Shown here in pieces: positions 40,229 through 48,372 of a stretch of DNA of 64,000 nucleotides. The notes below the pieces were generated by a model, which was not told the origin of the DNA, ran no database searches, and saw only the letters and a list, made by a program, of their open reading frames with translations. A program made the position numbers and the translations under genes. Source of the stretch: Subtercola sp. Z020 (GTDB taxonomy: Bacteria; Actinomycetota; Actinomycetes; Actinomycetales; Microbacteriaceae); assembly GCF_002931235.1 (NCBI RefSeq), contig NZ_PSTT01000009.1, forward strand, positions 1-64,000, written 5' to 3'. Position 1 is the stretch's first letter. Each line of letters begins with the position of its first letter.

Positions 40229-41479
40229 ATGAAGAGCCACACAACCGTCGCAAAGTCCCGCATGAGAGCACGGATCACGGCGGGCGGGTCCCTCCTCGTC
40301 GTCGGCGCGCTCGCGCTCAGCGGCTGCAGCGGCGGTAGCGGTGGCGGGTCGTCGGAGAACGTCACGAGCATCCGGGTGGCCGACTACTACACCGACGACC
40401 CGGCGAAGACCATCATCGGAACTGCGCTCGACCAGTGCGGAACGGAAGCCGGGGTGACCATCGACCGTGAGCTGGTGCCCTCAGGCCAACTGGTCTCGAA
40501 GGTTCTGCAGCAGGCGAGCTCGAAGACGCTGCCCGACATCCAGATGATCGACCAGTCCGATCTGCCGACCATCGCGGAGACTGGCGCGCTGACCCCCCTG
40601 CCCGACGCCGGTGTGCCCACCGACAACTTCGGGGCGCCGGCTCTCAGCGCAGGAACCTTCAAGGGCACGGTCTACGGGCTCCCGCCGACAGTGAACGCTG
40701 TCGTGCTCTACTACAACAAAGACCTCCTGGCGGCTGCCGGTGTCACGCCCCCCACCACGTGGGACGAGCTGTCGGCGGCGGCGAAGAAGCTGACGACGAA
40801 CGGGGTGTACGGCCTCGCGTTCAGTGCGACCAACGACGGCCAGGGCGTCGCGCAGTTCCTTCCGACCTTCTGGTCGGGCGGAGCGGACGAGACGGCCGTC
40901 GACAGCCCGGAGGCTGTCGACGCCCTGTCGTTCTGGACCAGCCTCGTGAGCGACGGTTCCGCCTCGCAGTCGGTGCTCACCTGGGGCAACTCGGATGCCG
41001 GTGACCAGTTCTTCAACCGCACCGCGGCCATGATGTTCAACACCGGCTCGCAGATGGCCAAACTGAACAAGGACACCACGCTGAACTACGGTCTCGCCCA
41101 AATCCCCGTGAAGTCGGCGGGTGACGAGCCCGTCAGTGTTCTCGGCGGCGAGGACTGGACTCTTCCCCAGACCGGCGACAAGGCGCGTGCGGCCAAAGCC
41201 GCGGAGGTGCTGACCTGCATGCTCAGTGACAAGACGCAGCTGAGCCTCGCCACTCAGCGCGGCACCGTTCCCGGCAACCCGGCGCTCGACGCCCAGTACC
41301 TCGAGGCTCTGCCCGCGCTCACCGAATACGTGAACACGGTGAACTCGGCACGCTCGCGCACTGCGCAGTTGGGTACGGGCTGGGCTCCCGTCGCCACGGC
41401 GCTCGGCACGGCCATCCAGTCGTCCATCAGCGGCCAGGCCTCGGCGGCAGACGCGCTGAAGACCGCCGCCGGCAACTAG
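40229..41479 (+). CDS. ABC transporter sugar-binding lipoprotein (family 1)
   Basis: This 416-residue extracytoplasmic solute-binding protein has a signal peptide (about 12-33) with lipobox LALSGC, followed by a Gly/Ser linker. The fold signature of family 1 binding proteins (maltose/glycerol-phosphate type) is seen in VYGLPPTVNAVVLYYNKDLLAAAGV and PPTTWDELSAAAKKL. GAAGGGAACC precedes the ATG. It is first in the operon with two permease genes. The ligand is unknown: an oligosaccharide or sugar-like compound is likely, given the neighbouring GntR gene and sugar-acid enzymes. Confidence 0.93.
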   Translation: MKSHTTVAKSRMRARITAGGSLLVVGALALSGCSGGSGGGSSENVTSIRVADYYTDDPAKTIIGTALDQCGTEAGVTIDRELVPSGQLVSKVLQQASSKTLPDIQMIDQSDLPTIAETGALTPLPDAGVPTDNFGAPALSAGTFKGTVYGLPPTVNAVVLYYNKDLLAAAGVTPPTTWDELSAAAKKLTTNGVYGLAFSATNDGQGVAQFLPTFWSGGADETAVDSPEAVDALSFWTSLVSDGSASQSVLTWGNSDAGDQFFNRTAAMMFNTGSQMAKLNKDTTLNYGLAQIPVKSAGDEPVSVLGGEDWTLPQTGDKARAAKAAEVLTCMLSDKTQLSLATQRGTVPGNPALDAQYLEALPALTEYVNTVNSARSRTAQLGTGWAPVATALGTAIQSSISGQASAADALKTAAGN

Positions 41480-41486
41480 CCGGGCC

Positions 41487-41518
41487 GCGGGGAGGGCGGC
41501 CGCGCCGGCCCTCCCCGC
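41487..41518 (+). terminator. Strong hairpin after the binding-protein gene (attenuating terminator)
   Basis: A perfect 11-bp stem (GCGGGGAGGGC / GCCCTCCCCGC) with a 10-base loop lies 8 bases past the stop of the binding-protein gene and 47 before the permease gene. In ABC operons such structures raise the amount of binding protein relative to permeases, by partial termination or 3' stabilisation. Confidence 0.7.
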
Positions 41519-41564
41519 CCACCACCTCAGTTCACGATCTGTTCCCGACGAGAGCCTCCTGACG

Positions 41565-42488
41565 ATGACCGCACCTGCCGAATCGATCCGCACCCGACGA
41601 CGCCTCGGTGCCCGGACTGCACTGTTCCAGTGGTTGTTCGTTGTTCCGGCGCTGGTCTACATCGGGCTCTACTTCGCCTATCCGATCCTGCAGAACATCG
41701 TCACGGGGTTCCAGCACTTCACGGCCTCGACCTTCTACACCGGCGAGGCACCCTGGGTCGGGCTCGACAACTACGTTCAGGTCATCGGCTCGTCGAGCTT
41801 CTTCCCCGTGGTTCGCAACACTCTGCTCTTCACGATCGGTTCCACGGTCGGGCAGTTTCTGCTGGGCCTGCTTCTCGCCAACTTCTTTCGCAAGCACTTC
41901 CCGCTCGGCCGAGTTGTCCGCTCGCTCCTCCTCCTCCCGTGGCTGTTGCCGGTCATTGTGGCCACAGCGATCTGGCGGTCGCTCTTCGACCAGGACCAGG
42001 GCGCGCTCAGCCAGCTGCTGCAGAACCTCGGTGTCGTGTCATCCGGCGTACCGTGGCTGACCAGCCCGAACTTCGCTCTCGTCTCCGTGATCATCGTCAA
42101 CATCTGGATCGGCGTGCCGTTCATGCTGACGATCCTCTACGGCGGTCTCACCGAGATCCCCGAGGAGATCTACGAGGCCGGGGCGCTCGACGGTGCCACC
42201 GGATGGCGCGCCTTTCGACACCTGACGTGGCCGCTGCTCCGACCGACCGTCAACGTCGCGGTATTGCTCGGCGTGATCTACACCCTCCGCTCGCTCGACA
42301 TCATTCTCGGCCTCACCCGTGGCGGGCCGGCGAATGCGACGCAGACCATGCCCACGCAGTCGTACCAGCTCTCCTTCCAGCTCTTCGACTTCGGCCAGGG
42401 CGCGGCGATGAGCAATCTCCTGATCGTCATCTCCTTCGTCTTCGCGCTGGTCTATCTGCGCGCCAACCGACCTTCCGTCGTCAACTGA
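41565..42488 (+). CDS. Sugar ABC transporter permease (MalF-like)
   Basis: This 307-residue inner-membrane protein has six predicted helices. The EAA loop that docks the ATPase reads EEIYEAGALDGATGWRAFRHLTWPLLRPT (about 203-231). The N-terminal FQWLFVVPALVYIGLYFAYPIL is typical of the MalF/UgpA group. It pairs with the next permease. No ATPase gene is in the operon or window, so a shared MsiK-type ATPase encoded elsewhere is expected, as in many actinobacteria. Confidence 0.94.
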   Translation: MTAPAESIRTRRRLGARTALFQWLFVVPALVYIGLYFAYPILQNIVTGFQHFTASTFYTGEAPWVGLDNYVQVIGSSSFFPVVRNTLLFTIGSTVGQFLLGLLLANFFRKHFPLGRVVRSLLLLPWLLPVIVATAIWRSLFDQDQGALSQLLQNLGVVSSGVPWLTSPNFALVSVIIVNIWIGVPFMLTILYGGLTEIPEEIYEAGALDGATGWRAFRHLTWPLLRPTVNVAVLLGVIYTLRSLDIILGLTRGGPANATQTMPTQSYQLSFQLFDFGQGAAMSNLLIVISFVFALVYLRANRPSVVN

Positions 42489-42501
42489 AGGGCTCCGAAC
42501 C

Positions 42502-43314
42502 GTGAATCCCGCCGTCACCCGAGCCACGCGCAGTGTCATCGCCGTCGTCATCCTGATCGTGATGCTCTTTCCCCTCTATTGGATGCTCAACCTCTCCCTG
42601 CAGCCACGAGGCACGGGTCTGGCCACCGACTGGATACCCCGAGCGCTGAACTTCGACGGCTACGCCGCCGCCGTCCGCGACCAGGGCAACAGTCTGCTGG
42701 TGAGCCTCATCGTGTCGCTCATCAGTGTGGTCGTCACGCTCCTCATCGCCACGCCGGCGGCCTACGCGCTGGCCCAGTTCCGCCTGCGGGGCGTGAACGT
42801 GGTTCTGCTGGTACTCGCCGTCAGCCAGATGATCCCGGGAATCGTCATCGCCAACTCGCTCTACGGCGCCTACAACTCGCTGGGCCTGCTGAACTCGTTC
42901 GGCGGCCTCATTCTGGCCGATGCCTCACACTCGATCCCGTTCGCGATTCTGATCATGCGGGTCACGATGCAGGGCATCCCGGCTGCCGTGCTCGAAGCAG
43001 CGAAGATCGATGGCGCGAACCAGGTGCGCACCTTCCTCTCCGTCGCCATCCCGCTCGCCCGGAACGGAGTGATCACCGCCGCACTCTTCTCGTTCCTGTT
43101 CTCGTGGAGCGACTTCCTGTTCGCGCTCACGCTCACCACGACGGAGCAGCTCCGCCCCGTCACCCTCGGCATCTACGAGTACCTCGGTGCCGACCAGACC
43201 GACTGGAACGCCGTCATGGCGACAGCCGTCTTCGCGGCCCTCCCGGCGACCGTGCTTCTGCTCGTCGCGCAGCGGTATGTCGCCGCCGGCGCGATGAGCG
43301 GCTCGGTGAAATAG
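42502..43314 (+). CDS. Sugar ABC transporter permease (MalG-like)
   Basis: This 270-residue protein has six predicted helices. The EAA loop AAVLEAAKIDGANQVRTFLSVAIPLARNG (about 156-184) and the C-terminal short tail are typical of MalG/UgpE. The GTG at 42502 stands 13 bases after the first permease's stop. It ends the importer operon; no ATPase follows. Confidence 0.94.
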   Translation: MNPAVTRATRSVIAVVILIVMLFPLYWMLNLSLQPRGTGLATDWIPRALNFDGYAAAVRDQGNSLLVSLIVSLISVVVTLLIATPAAYALAQFRLRGVNVVLLVLAVSQMIPGIVIANSLYGAYNSLGLLNSFGGLILADASHSIPFAILIMRVTMQGIPAAVLEAAKIDGANQVRTFLSVAIPLARNGVITAALFSFLFSWSDFLFALTLTTTEQLRPVTLGIYEYLGADQTDWNAVMATAVFAALPATVLLLVAQRYVAAGAMSGSVK

Positions 43315-43362
43315 CGCCCGCTCTGCAGATCCGGTTCGGAGGCCTGGCCCACCACGCGACGG

Positions 43363-44250
43363 TCAAGGGGAGGGGAGGGGGTCCTGGTCGTCGCGCAGCT
43401 GTTCGGGTTCCATGTCGAAAGCCATCTGAACATTTCGATTGCGCTCACCCAGGCCGTCGGTGGTTCTCTTCTGCCAGGGTGCGTCGATGAGCTGCTTCGT
43501 CTCGTCGAGCATCGACGCCGGCTCCAGGTTGCGGTACGAGTCGATCTCGCCGGCCGCGAGGGCGGTGAGCGTGGCGTAGACCGGCTCCGGGTTGAACTGC
43601 GCTCGCGGAAACGCGAGCTTCGAGTAGTCGAACAGGCGCGTTGCGGGGTTGTCGTTCCAGCTCTCCCAGGTCTGGAAGATGCGGTCGTTGAAGCCGGTGA
43701 GGAACGGCCCGGGATTCATGGTCGCGACTTCGATCCCGAATTCTTGCAGCTCGTCCTTCATGCTCTCGGCGATGGCCTCGACGGCGTGCTTCGACGCCGA
43801 GTAGAGCCCGGTGAACGGGTTGACGTTCAATCCCTCCCGCGACGAGACCCAGATGATGCGGCCCTCGCCGCGTGCGACCATCTGCTTCGCGATGCCCTGA
43901 GTGAGCAGGAGCGGCCCGGTCACGTTGACCTCGAACTGGTGGCGGATGTTCTCGGCGGGAATGTCCACCGTCGAGCCGCCTTCACCGACACCGGCGTTGT
44001 TGACGAGGATCTCGACGCCCCAGTCCAGCGCTTTTCGACGGTCACCCTCATCCGTGACGTCGAGCTTCTCGACCTGGAGTGTCACCCCGCGCTCGGAGGC
44101 CTGCCGTTTGAGAGTCTGCACCTGCCCGTAGATCTCCACGGCCGCGACGACGTCGAAGCCCTTCTCTGCGAGGCGCAGCGCGACTTCGAGCCCGAACCCG
44201 GTGCCCGCGCCGGTGATGAGGACCTTCTTCAGTTCTGCGGGACGTGCCAT
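43363..44250 (-). CDS. Short-chain dehydrogenase/reductase
   Basis: This 295-residue classical SDR has the cofactor motif VLITGAGTGFGLEVALRLAEKG (about 10-31), NNAG (ILVNNAGVGEGG, about 78), catalytic Ser in IIWVSSREGLNV and the YxxxK pair in GLYSASKHAVEAIAES. The active site is complete. The tail of about 60 residues (AAGEIDSYRNLEPASMLDE) is longer than in minimal SDRs. AGGAG lies 6-8 bases before the ATG at 44250. The substrate cannot be told. It lies between the sugar importer and the hydrolase remnant, facing away from both. Confidence 0.92.
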   Translation of the reverse strand: MARPAELKKVLITGAGTGFGLEVALRLAEKGFDVVAAVEIYGQVQTLKRQASERGVTLQVEKLDVTDEGDRRKALDWGVEILVNNAGVGEGGSTVDIPAENIRHQFEVNVTGPLLLTQGIAKQMVARGEGRIIWVSSREGLNVNPFTGLYSASKHAVEAIAESMKDELQEFGIEVATMNPGPFLTGFNDRIFQTWESWNDNPATRLFDYSKLAFPRAQFNPEPVYATLTALAAGEIDSYRNLEPASMLDETKQLIDAPWQKRTTDGLGERNRNVQMAFDMEPEQLRDDQDPLPSP

Positions 44251-44263
44251 CGGGTGATCTCCT

Positions 44264-44295
44264 GGGTGTGCGGGTGTGCGGGTGTGCGGGTGTGC
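44264..44295. repeat. Four perfect tandem copies of GGGTGTGC
   Basis: The octamer repeats without interruption directly upstream of the SDR start. The same octamer also occurs singly at 45997 and forms both arms of a hairpin at 61335-61368. It is prone to slippage, so its copy number may vary between strains. Confidence 0.9.
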
Positions 44296-44459
44296 AGCGG
44301 GGACGGGATCGAAAGTACCCGAACCCACGGCCCGCAGAACGGGGCACTTCTGCACACTCGCTGTGCTCCGTTGTGTCTTTCGGCACGCAGGTTCTTCCCC
44401 CTACAGTCGGACTGCCCGATCCGCCTGATCGAACCATCCGGAAAGTCGAGGAGCCCCCT

Positions 44460-45013
44460 GTGACCAGCTCGTCGGCCACTCGTACGGGGGCGCGGTCATC
44501 ACGGTCGCCGGCGTGGCGGCGAACGTCGTCGGGCTCGTCTACATCGCCGCGTACAGTCCCGATGAGGGCGAGAGCCCGGCCGACATGGATGCCCGCTACC
44601 CGGCGACGGATCTTCGCGACCACCTGGTCTCGCTTCCGAACCCCGCGCCGGGCCGGGAGGAGGGAGTCGATCTCTCTGTTGCTCCGGATGCCTTCCTGCC
44701 GGTCTTCGCCGCGGGTCTCGACGCGGGAACAGCCGAGGTTCTCGCCGTCTCGCAGAGGTCGTTCGCCGATGCCGCCTACACGCAGCCGGCGATCGCAGCC
44801 GCCTGGAAGACGCGCCCGAGTTGGGGCATCGTCGCCACGGCGGACAGGACGGTGCAGCCCGATGTCGAGCGCTTCGGGTACGAGCGCGGCCAGTTCAGGG
44901 CTGTCATCGAGGTGGATGGCCCGCACCTGCTGATGCAGACCCATCCCGAAGCCGTCGTCGACGTCATCGAGACGGCGGCCCGGGAGACGGAGGGCACCAC
45001 CGGGGTCGACTAG
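44460..45013 (+). pseudogene. Alpha/beta hydrolase with deleted 5' coding part
   Basis: From 44462 the frame reads DQLVGHSYGGAVITVAGVAANVVGLVYIAAY and continues to 45013: the nucleophile elbow GHSYGG, middle part and C-terminus (VEVDGPHLLMQTHPEAV, catalytic His) of an alpha/beta hydrolase. The usual 80-100 residues before the elbow, including the oxyanion HG motif, are missing. A normal -10 (TACAGT, 44402), GAGGAG ribosome site and GTG (44460) stand directly in front, but the GTG is out of frame by one base. This looks like a deletion that fused the gene start to mid-gene. A shorter product from GTG 44513 is conceivable but would lack the elbow. Confidence 0.75.
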
Positions 45014-45014
45014 T

Positions 45015-45063
45015 CTGTGCGCACAGAGCACATCGGGCACACGGGAGTGTGCATGCGTGCACA
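45015..45063. promoter_or_regulatory. Cluster of TGTGC/GCACA palindromes upstream of LysR gene
   Basis: Three perfect dyads overlap within 49 bases: CTGTGCGCACAG (45015-45026), GCACAC-ggga-GTGTGC (45036-45051) and TGTGCA-tgcg-TGCACA (45048-45063). They sit between the hydrolase remnant's stop and the LysR start (45075) and may be regulator sites or a terminator. Confidence 0.55.
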
Positions 45064-45074
45064 GTGGGGTGGGT

Positions 45075-45995
45075 ATGGTTCGCGGCATTGATCCTCGTCA
45101 GATTCGGGCCGACGACTTGCGATACCTGGCAGCCGTCGCCGAGACGGGCCGTCTGGTGACGGCCGCCCGGATGCTCGGCGTGGACCACACCACCGTGTCC
45201 CGCCGGCTCCGGGCCCTCGAGAAGTCACTCGGAACCCGGTTGCTCGGCAGAGGCTACGACGGCTGGGTTCTGACCGAGGACGGCCTGAGTGTCGTCGAGC
45301 ACGCGCGCGCTGTTCAGGAGGCCGTCGAGAAAGCGGCCGACGCCATCGGTGGGCGAGCCGAGAACGACATCACCGGCACAGTGCGCGTCACCGCAGCAGA
45401 CGGGTTCGGCACGAGGTTCGTGACCCCGGCGATCACCCGCGTGCGGTCCCGCTATCCCGGCATCACCGTGGAACTGCTCACCGGGGCATCCCGACTGAAT
45501 CTGCGCCAGACGAACTTCGACATCGCTGTCACCATCGGCCCCGTTCCGGCGACACCGCTCTACACCGAGAGCCTCTGCAGCTACGATTCCGCTCTCTTCG
45601 CGAGCCGGGAGTACCTGGCCCTCCACGGGTCGCCCGCATCGGTCGAAGAACTGGCCCGGCACCCGCTCATCTTCTTCATCGACGCCCTCCAGCAGGTTCG
45701 GGAGCTCGACCTCGAGACCTACGTCTCCGACCCGGTGGTCGGCTTCACCTCGAACAACATCTTCGCCCTGCTCGAGGCCACCCGGCGGGGCGGCGGAATC
45801 GCCCTGATCTCGAAGTTCATGGCGATGACAGCCCCTGATCTCTGCCGGGTGGACATCGGCATCCCGCCCGCGCGGGTCGAGGTGACGCTGGCGGTGCGGA
45901 AGGAGGCTGAGAGCAGGGGGGCGGTGCAAGCCGTTCGCCGGGCGCTTCACCACGAAGTCTCGGCCCGTGCCGAAGAACTGGTCTGGGATGCGTGA
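45075..45995 (+). CDS. LysR family transcriptional regulator
   Basis: This 306-residue protein has an N-terminal winged helix (ADDLRYLAAVAETGRLVTAARMLG, VDHTTVSRRLRALEKSLG, about 12-70). The effector domain (about 98-300) contains GTVRVTAADGFGTRFVTPAI and GIALISKFMAMTAPDLCRV. The VDHTTVSRRLR recognition helix places it in a subgroup common near oxidoreductases. The divergent target may have been the hydrolase now broken at 44460, or the SDR; mesX downstream is also possible. The ATG at 45075 has GGGGTGG 6 bases upstream. Confidence 0.92.
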   Translation: MVRGIDPRQIRADDLRYLAAVAETGRLVTAARMLGVDHTTVSRRLRALEKSLGTRLLGRGYDGWVLTEDGLSVVEHARAVQEAVEKAADAIGGRAENDITGTVRVTAADGFGTRFVTPAITRVRSRYPGITVELLTGASRLNLRQTNFDIAVTIGPVPATPLYTESLCSYDSALFASREYLALHGSPASVEELARHPLIFFIDALQQVRELDLETYVSDPVVGFTSNNIFALLEATRRGGGIALISKFMAMTAPDLCRVDIGIPPARVEVTLAVRKEAESRGAVQAVRRALHHEVSARAEELVWDA

Positions 45996-46266
45996 CGGGT
46001 GTGCGTCGGAATGTTACAGGCCACTGGCGACCTCGGAGGGAAGACGGCTACAGTCGTCGTGATCGCAGCACGATGCGAAGCCTTGCGCCCGGGTGAACAC
46101 CACCGGGCACGCGCTGCGGCTCCCTGAACACTCATTCGGCGGGCCGCGCCCCGGCTCGCCCGAAACAAGATCGGTCTCCCGTGCATCCCATCGCCCCGTC
46201 TTCGCCCGCATCGAGGCCGTACGCCGTCGACGTGCTCTCCCTCTTCGCGTTCGGGGTGGTCTGTCG
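45996..46266 (+). other. Long leader region before mesX with possible small upstream ORF
   Basis: These 271 bases have no recognised gene. A -10-like TACAGT (46049-46054) is followed by a GTG at 46059 that opens a 22-codon frame ending at 46127. The hairpin GCCCGG-N10-CCGGGC (about 46087-46108) lies inside it. Transcription from here would give a leader of about 200 bases before mesX. I could not match it to any SAM, SAH or cobalamin riboswitch consensus. GGGGTGG lies 7 bases before the mesX ATG. Confidence 0.35.
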
Positions 46267-47283
46267 ATGACGAGTGTGACGTTCTCTCTCGCGAGCACGC
46301 GTTTCGACGAGAGCTACCGGCCGCGGAGCGATACGCGCATCACGACCAACTTCGCCAATCTCGCCCGCGGTGAGAACCGTGAACAGAACCTGCGGAACGC
46401 GCTGGGGATGATCGAGCGCCGTTTCAACGAGTTGGCCCACGTCGACAACGACGGGGGAGACCGGTACGCGGTCGAGCTCGACATCGTCTCGGTGAGCATC
46501 GAGATCGAGGCCCCAGGCCAGGAGGGCCGCGACGTCGTTCCGCTGATCGAGGTGCTGCAGACGACGATCGTCGACCGCCGAACCGGCCGACGCACCGCGG
46601 GGATCGTGGGCAACAATTTCTCGTCGTACGTGCGGGACTACGACTTCAGCATCGTGCTCCCCGCCCACCGCACGAACCCCGCGATCGACGGACTGCCCGA
46701 GGGGTTCGGCGAGCTGCACGGCAACCTGTTCAAGAGCTTCCTCTGTTCCGACAGCTATGCCCAGCGCTTCGACAAGCCACCCGTCATCTGCCTCAGCGTG
46801 TCGACGAGCAAGGTCTACCATCGCACCGAGAACCGGCACCCGGTGCTCGGCGTCGAGTATCGGCAGAGCGAGTACTCGCCGACGGATGCCTACTTCGCCC
46901 AGATGGGGCTGAGTGCGCGCTTCTTCATGCCGCCGGGCAGCGCAGCACCGCTGGCCTTCTACTTTCTCGGTGACATCGAGAGCGACTACACCGACCTCGA
47001 GCTGGCGGCCACGATCGGCACGATGGAGACCTTCCAGAAGATCTACCGCCCGGAGATCTACGCGGCGAACACCCCGGCAGGGGCGACGTACCGGCCGAGC
47101 CTGACCAGCAGCGACTTCACGCCGACGCCGATCGACTACGACAGGGAGGAACGCAGCCGGCTGGCGGTCGAGCAGGGTGCGTTCGCCGAAGAGCACATCA
47201 TCAGACCGCACAGGGCCGCACTCGAAGAGTGGTCGAGCGACGTCGCGGTTCACCAGTTCGATCTGCAAGGAGAACGATCGTGA
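46267..47283 (+). CDS. mesX: MesX (DUF1852), partner of a folate-independent methionine synthase
   Basis: This 338-residue DUF1852 protein has MTSVTFSLASTRFDESYRPRSD at the N-terminus, NFANLARGENREQNLRNALGMIERRFNEL, and a C-terminal EEWSSDVAVHQF. DUF1852 is encoded next to short MetE-like proteins. To my knowledge, work on folate-independent methionine synthases named this pair MesX-MesD and showed that it needs oxygen; the methyl donor was not settled. Here the stop overlaps the GTG of mesD (GTGA), the expected arrangement. The protein is soluble and has no known catalytic motif. ATG 46267 follows GGGGTGG. Confidence 0.88.
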   Translation: MTSVTFSLASTRFDESYRPRSDTRITTNFANLARGENREQNLRNALGMIERRFNELAHVDNDGGDRYAVELDIVSVSIEIEAPGQEGRDVVPLIEVLQTTIVDRRTGRRTAGIVGNNFSSYVRDYDFSIVLPAHRTNPAIDGLPEGFGELHGNLFKSFLCSDSYAQRFDKPPVICLSVSTSKVYHRTENRHPVLGVEYRQSEYSPTDAYFAQMGLSARFFMPPGSAAPLAFYFLGDIESDYTDLELAATIGTMETFQKIYRPEIYAANTPAGATYRPSLTSSDFTPTPIDYDREERSRLAVEQGAFAEEHIIRPHRAALEEWSSDVAVHQFDLQGERS

Positions 47284-48308
47284 GCACGGCACTCCCCACA
47301 TCCACCGCGGGCAGCCTGCCCAAGCCGTCGTGGCTGGCGGCGCCCGAGAAGCTCTGGTCGCCGTGGAAACTCGACGGTGACGAGCTGGCCGAGGGCAAGC
47401 GGGATGCCCTGCGCCTCTCGCTGGAGGATCAGCAGCAGGCGGGCATCGACATCGTGAGCGATGGGGAACAGACGAGGCAGCACTTCGTCACCACCTTCAT
47501 CGAGCACCTCGACGGAGTCGATTTCGAGAAACGCGAGACCGTCAGGATCCGCGACCGCTACGATGCTTCGGTGCCCACCGTCGTCGGTGCGGTGACCCGC
47601 GACAAGCCGGTCTTCGTCGACGACGCCCGCTTTCTCCGCGCCCAGACCGACCAGCGCATCAAGTGGGCCCTGCCCGGCCCGATGACGATGGTCGACACGC
47701 TCTACGACGCTCACTACCGCAGCCGAGAGAAGCTCGCGTGGGAGTTCGCGACCATTCTGAACCAGGAGGCCAGGGAGCTGCAGGATGCGGGTGTCGACAT
47801 CATCCAGTTCGACGAGCCCGCGTTCAATGTGTTCTTCGACGAGGTGAACGACTGGGGCGTCGCCGCTCTGGAGCGGGCGATCGAGGGCCTCACCTGCGAG
47901 ACCGCGGTGCACGTCTGTTACGGCTACGGCATCAAGGCCAACACCGACTGGAAGGAGTCGCTGGGGTCGGAATGGCGGCAGTACGAACGGATCTTCCCCA
48001 CGATCCAGGCGTCGGGCATCGACATCGTCTCGCTCGAATGCCACAACTCGCACGTACCCCTCGACCTGATCGAGCTCATCCGGGGAAAGAAGGTGATGGT
48101 CGGGGCCATCGACGTGGCCTCCACCACCGTCGAGACGCCGGAGGAGGTCGCCGACACCCTCCGCAGGTCGCTGCAGTTCGTCGACGCCGACAACCTCTAC
48201 CCCTCCACCAACTGCGGCATGGCGCCCCTGCCGCGTGGCGTGGCACGGGCCAAGCTCGCCGCGCTCGGGGCGGGCGCAGAGATCGTGCGGGGGGAGCTCT
48301 CGGCGTAA
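47280..48308 (+). CDS. mesD: MesD, short MetE-like folate-independent methionine synthase
   Basis: This 342-residue protein covers only the C-terminal catalytic (betaine-homocysteine/MetE zinc) barrel of cobalamin-independent methionine synthase; the N-terminal folate-binding half is absent. Features: STAGSLPKPSWL start, ISDGEQTRQHF-like DIVSDGEQTRQHF, and zinc-site residues in AVHVCYGYG (His, Cys), DIVSLECHNSH (Glu) and STNCGMAPLPR (Cys). The expected reaction is transfer of a methyl group to homocysteine without methyl-folate, together with MesX and oxygen. AAGGAG lies 7 bases before the GTG. A vitamin-dependent or full-length MetE is not in the window. Confidence 0.88.
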   Translation: MSTALPTSTAGSLPKPSWLAAPEKLWSPWKLDGDELAEGKRDALRLSLEDQQQAGIDIVSDGEQTRQHFVTTFIEHLDGVDFEKRETVRIRDRYDASVPTVVGAVTRDKPVFVDDARFLRAQTDQRIKWALPGPMTMVDTLYDAHYRSREKLAWEFATILNQEARELQDAGVDIIQFDEPAFNVFFDEVNDWGVAALERAIEGLTCETAVHVCYGYGIKANTDWKESLGSEWRQYERIFPTIQASGIDIVSLECHNSHVPLDLIELIRGKKVMVGAIDVASTTVETPEEVADTLRRSLQFVDADNLYPSTNCGMAPLPRGVARAKLAALGAGAEIVRGELSA

Positions 48309-48372
48309 CGCCCCCGGTAGCCCTATCCTGTCCCCGGTAGCGCAGACGCGCGCGTTCGTCGAGAGGCCCGCT

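Noticed and set aside
44264-44295. Possible CRISPR-like repeat array
   Set aside because: The octamers are directly adjacent without spacers, and no cas genes are present.
46016-46060. GCCACTG and GGGAAG boxes resembling parts of a cobalamin riboswitch
   Set aside because: The order of the boxes is wrong, the B12 box is missing, and they lie upstream of the likely -10 element.
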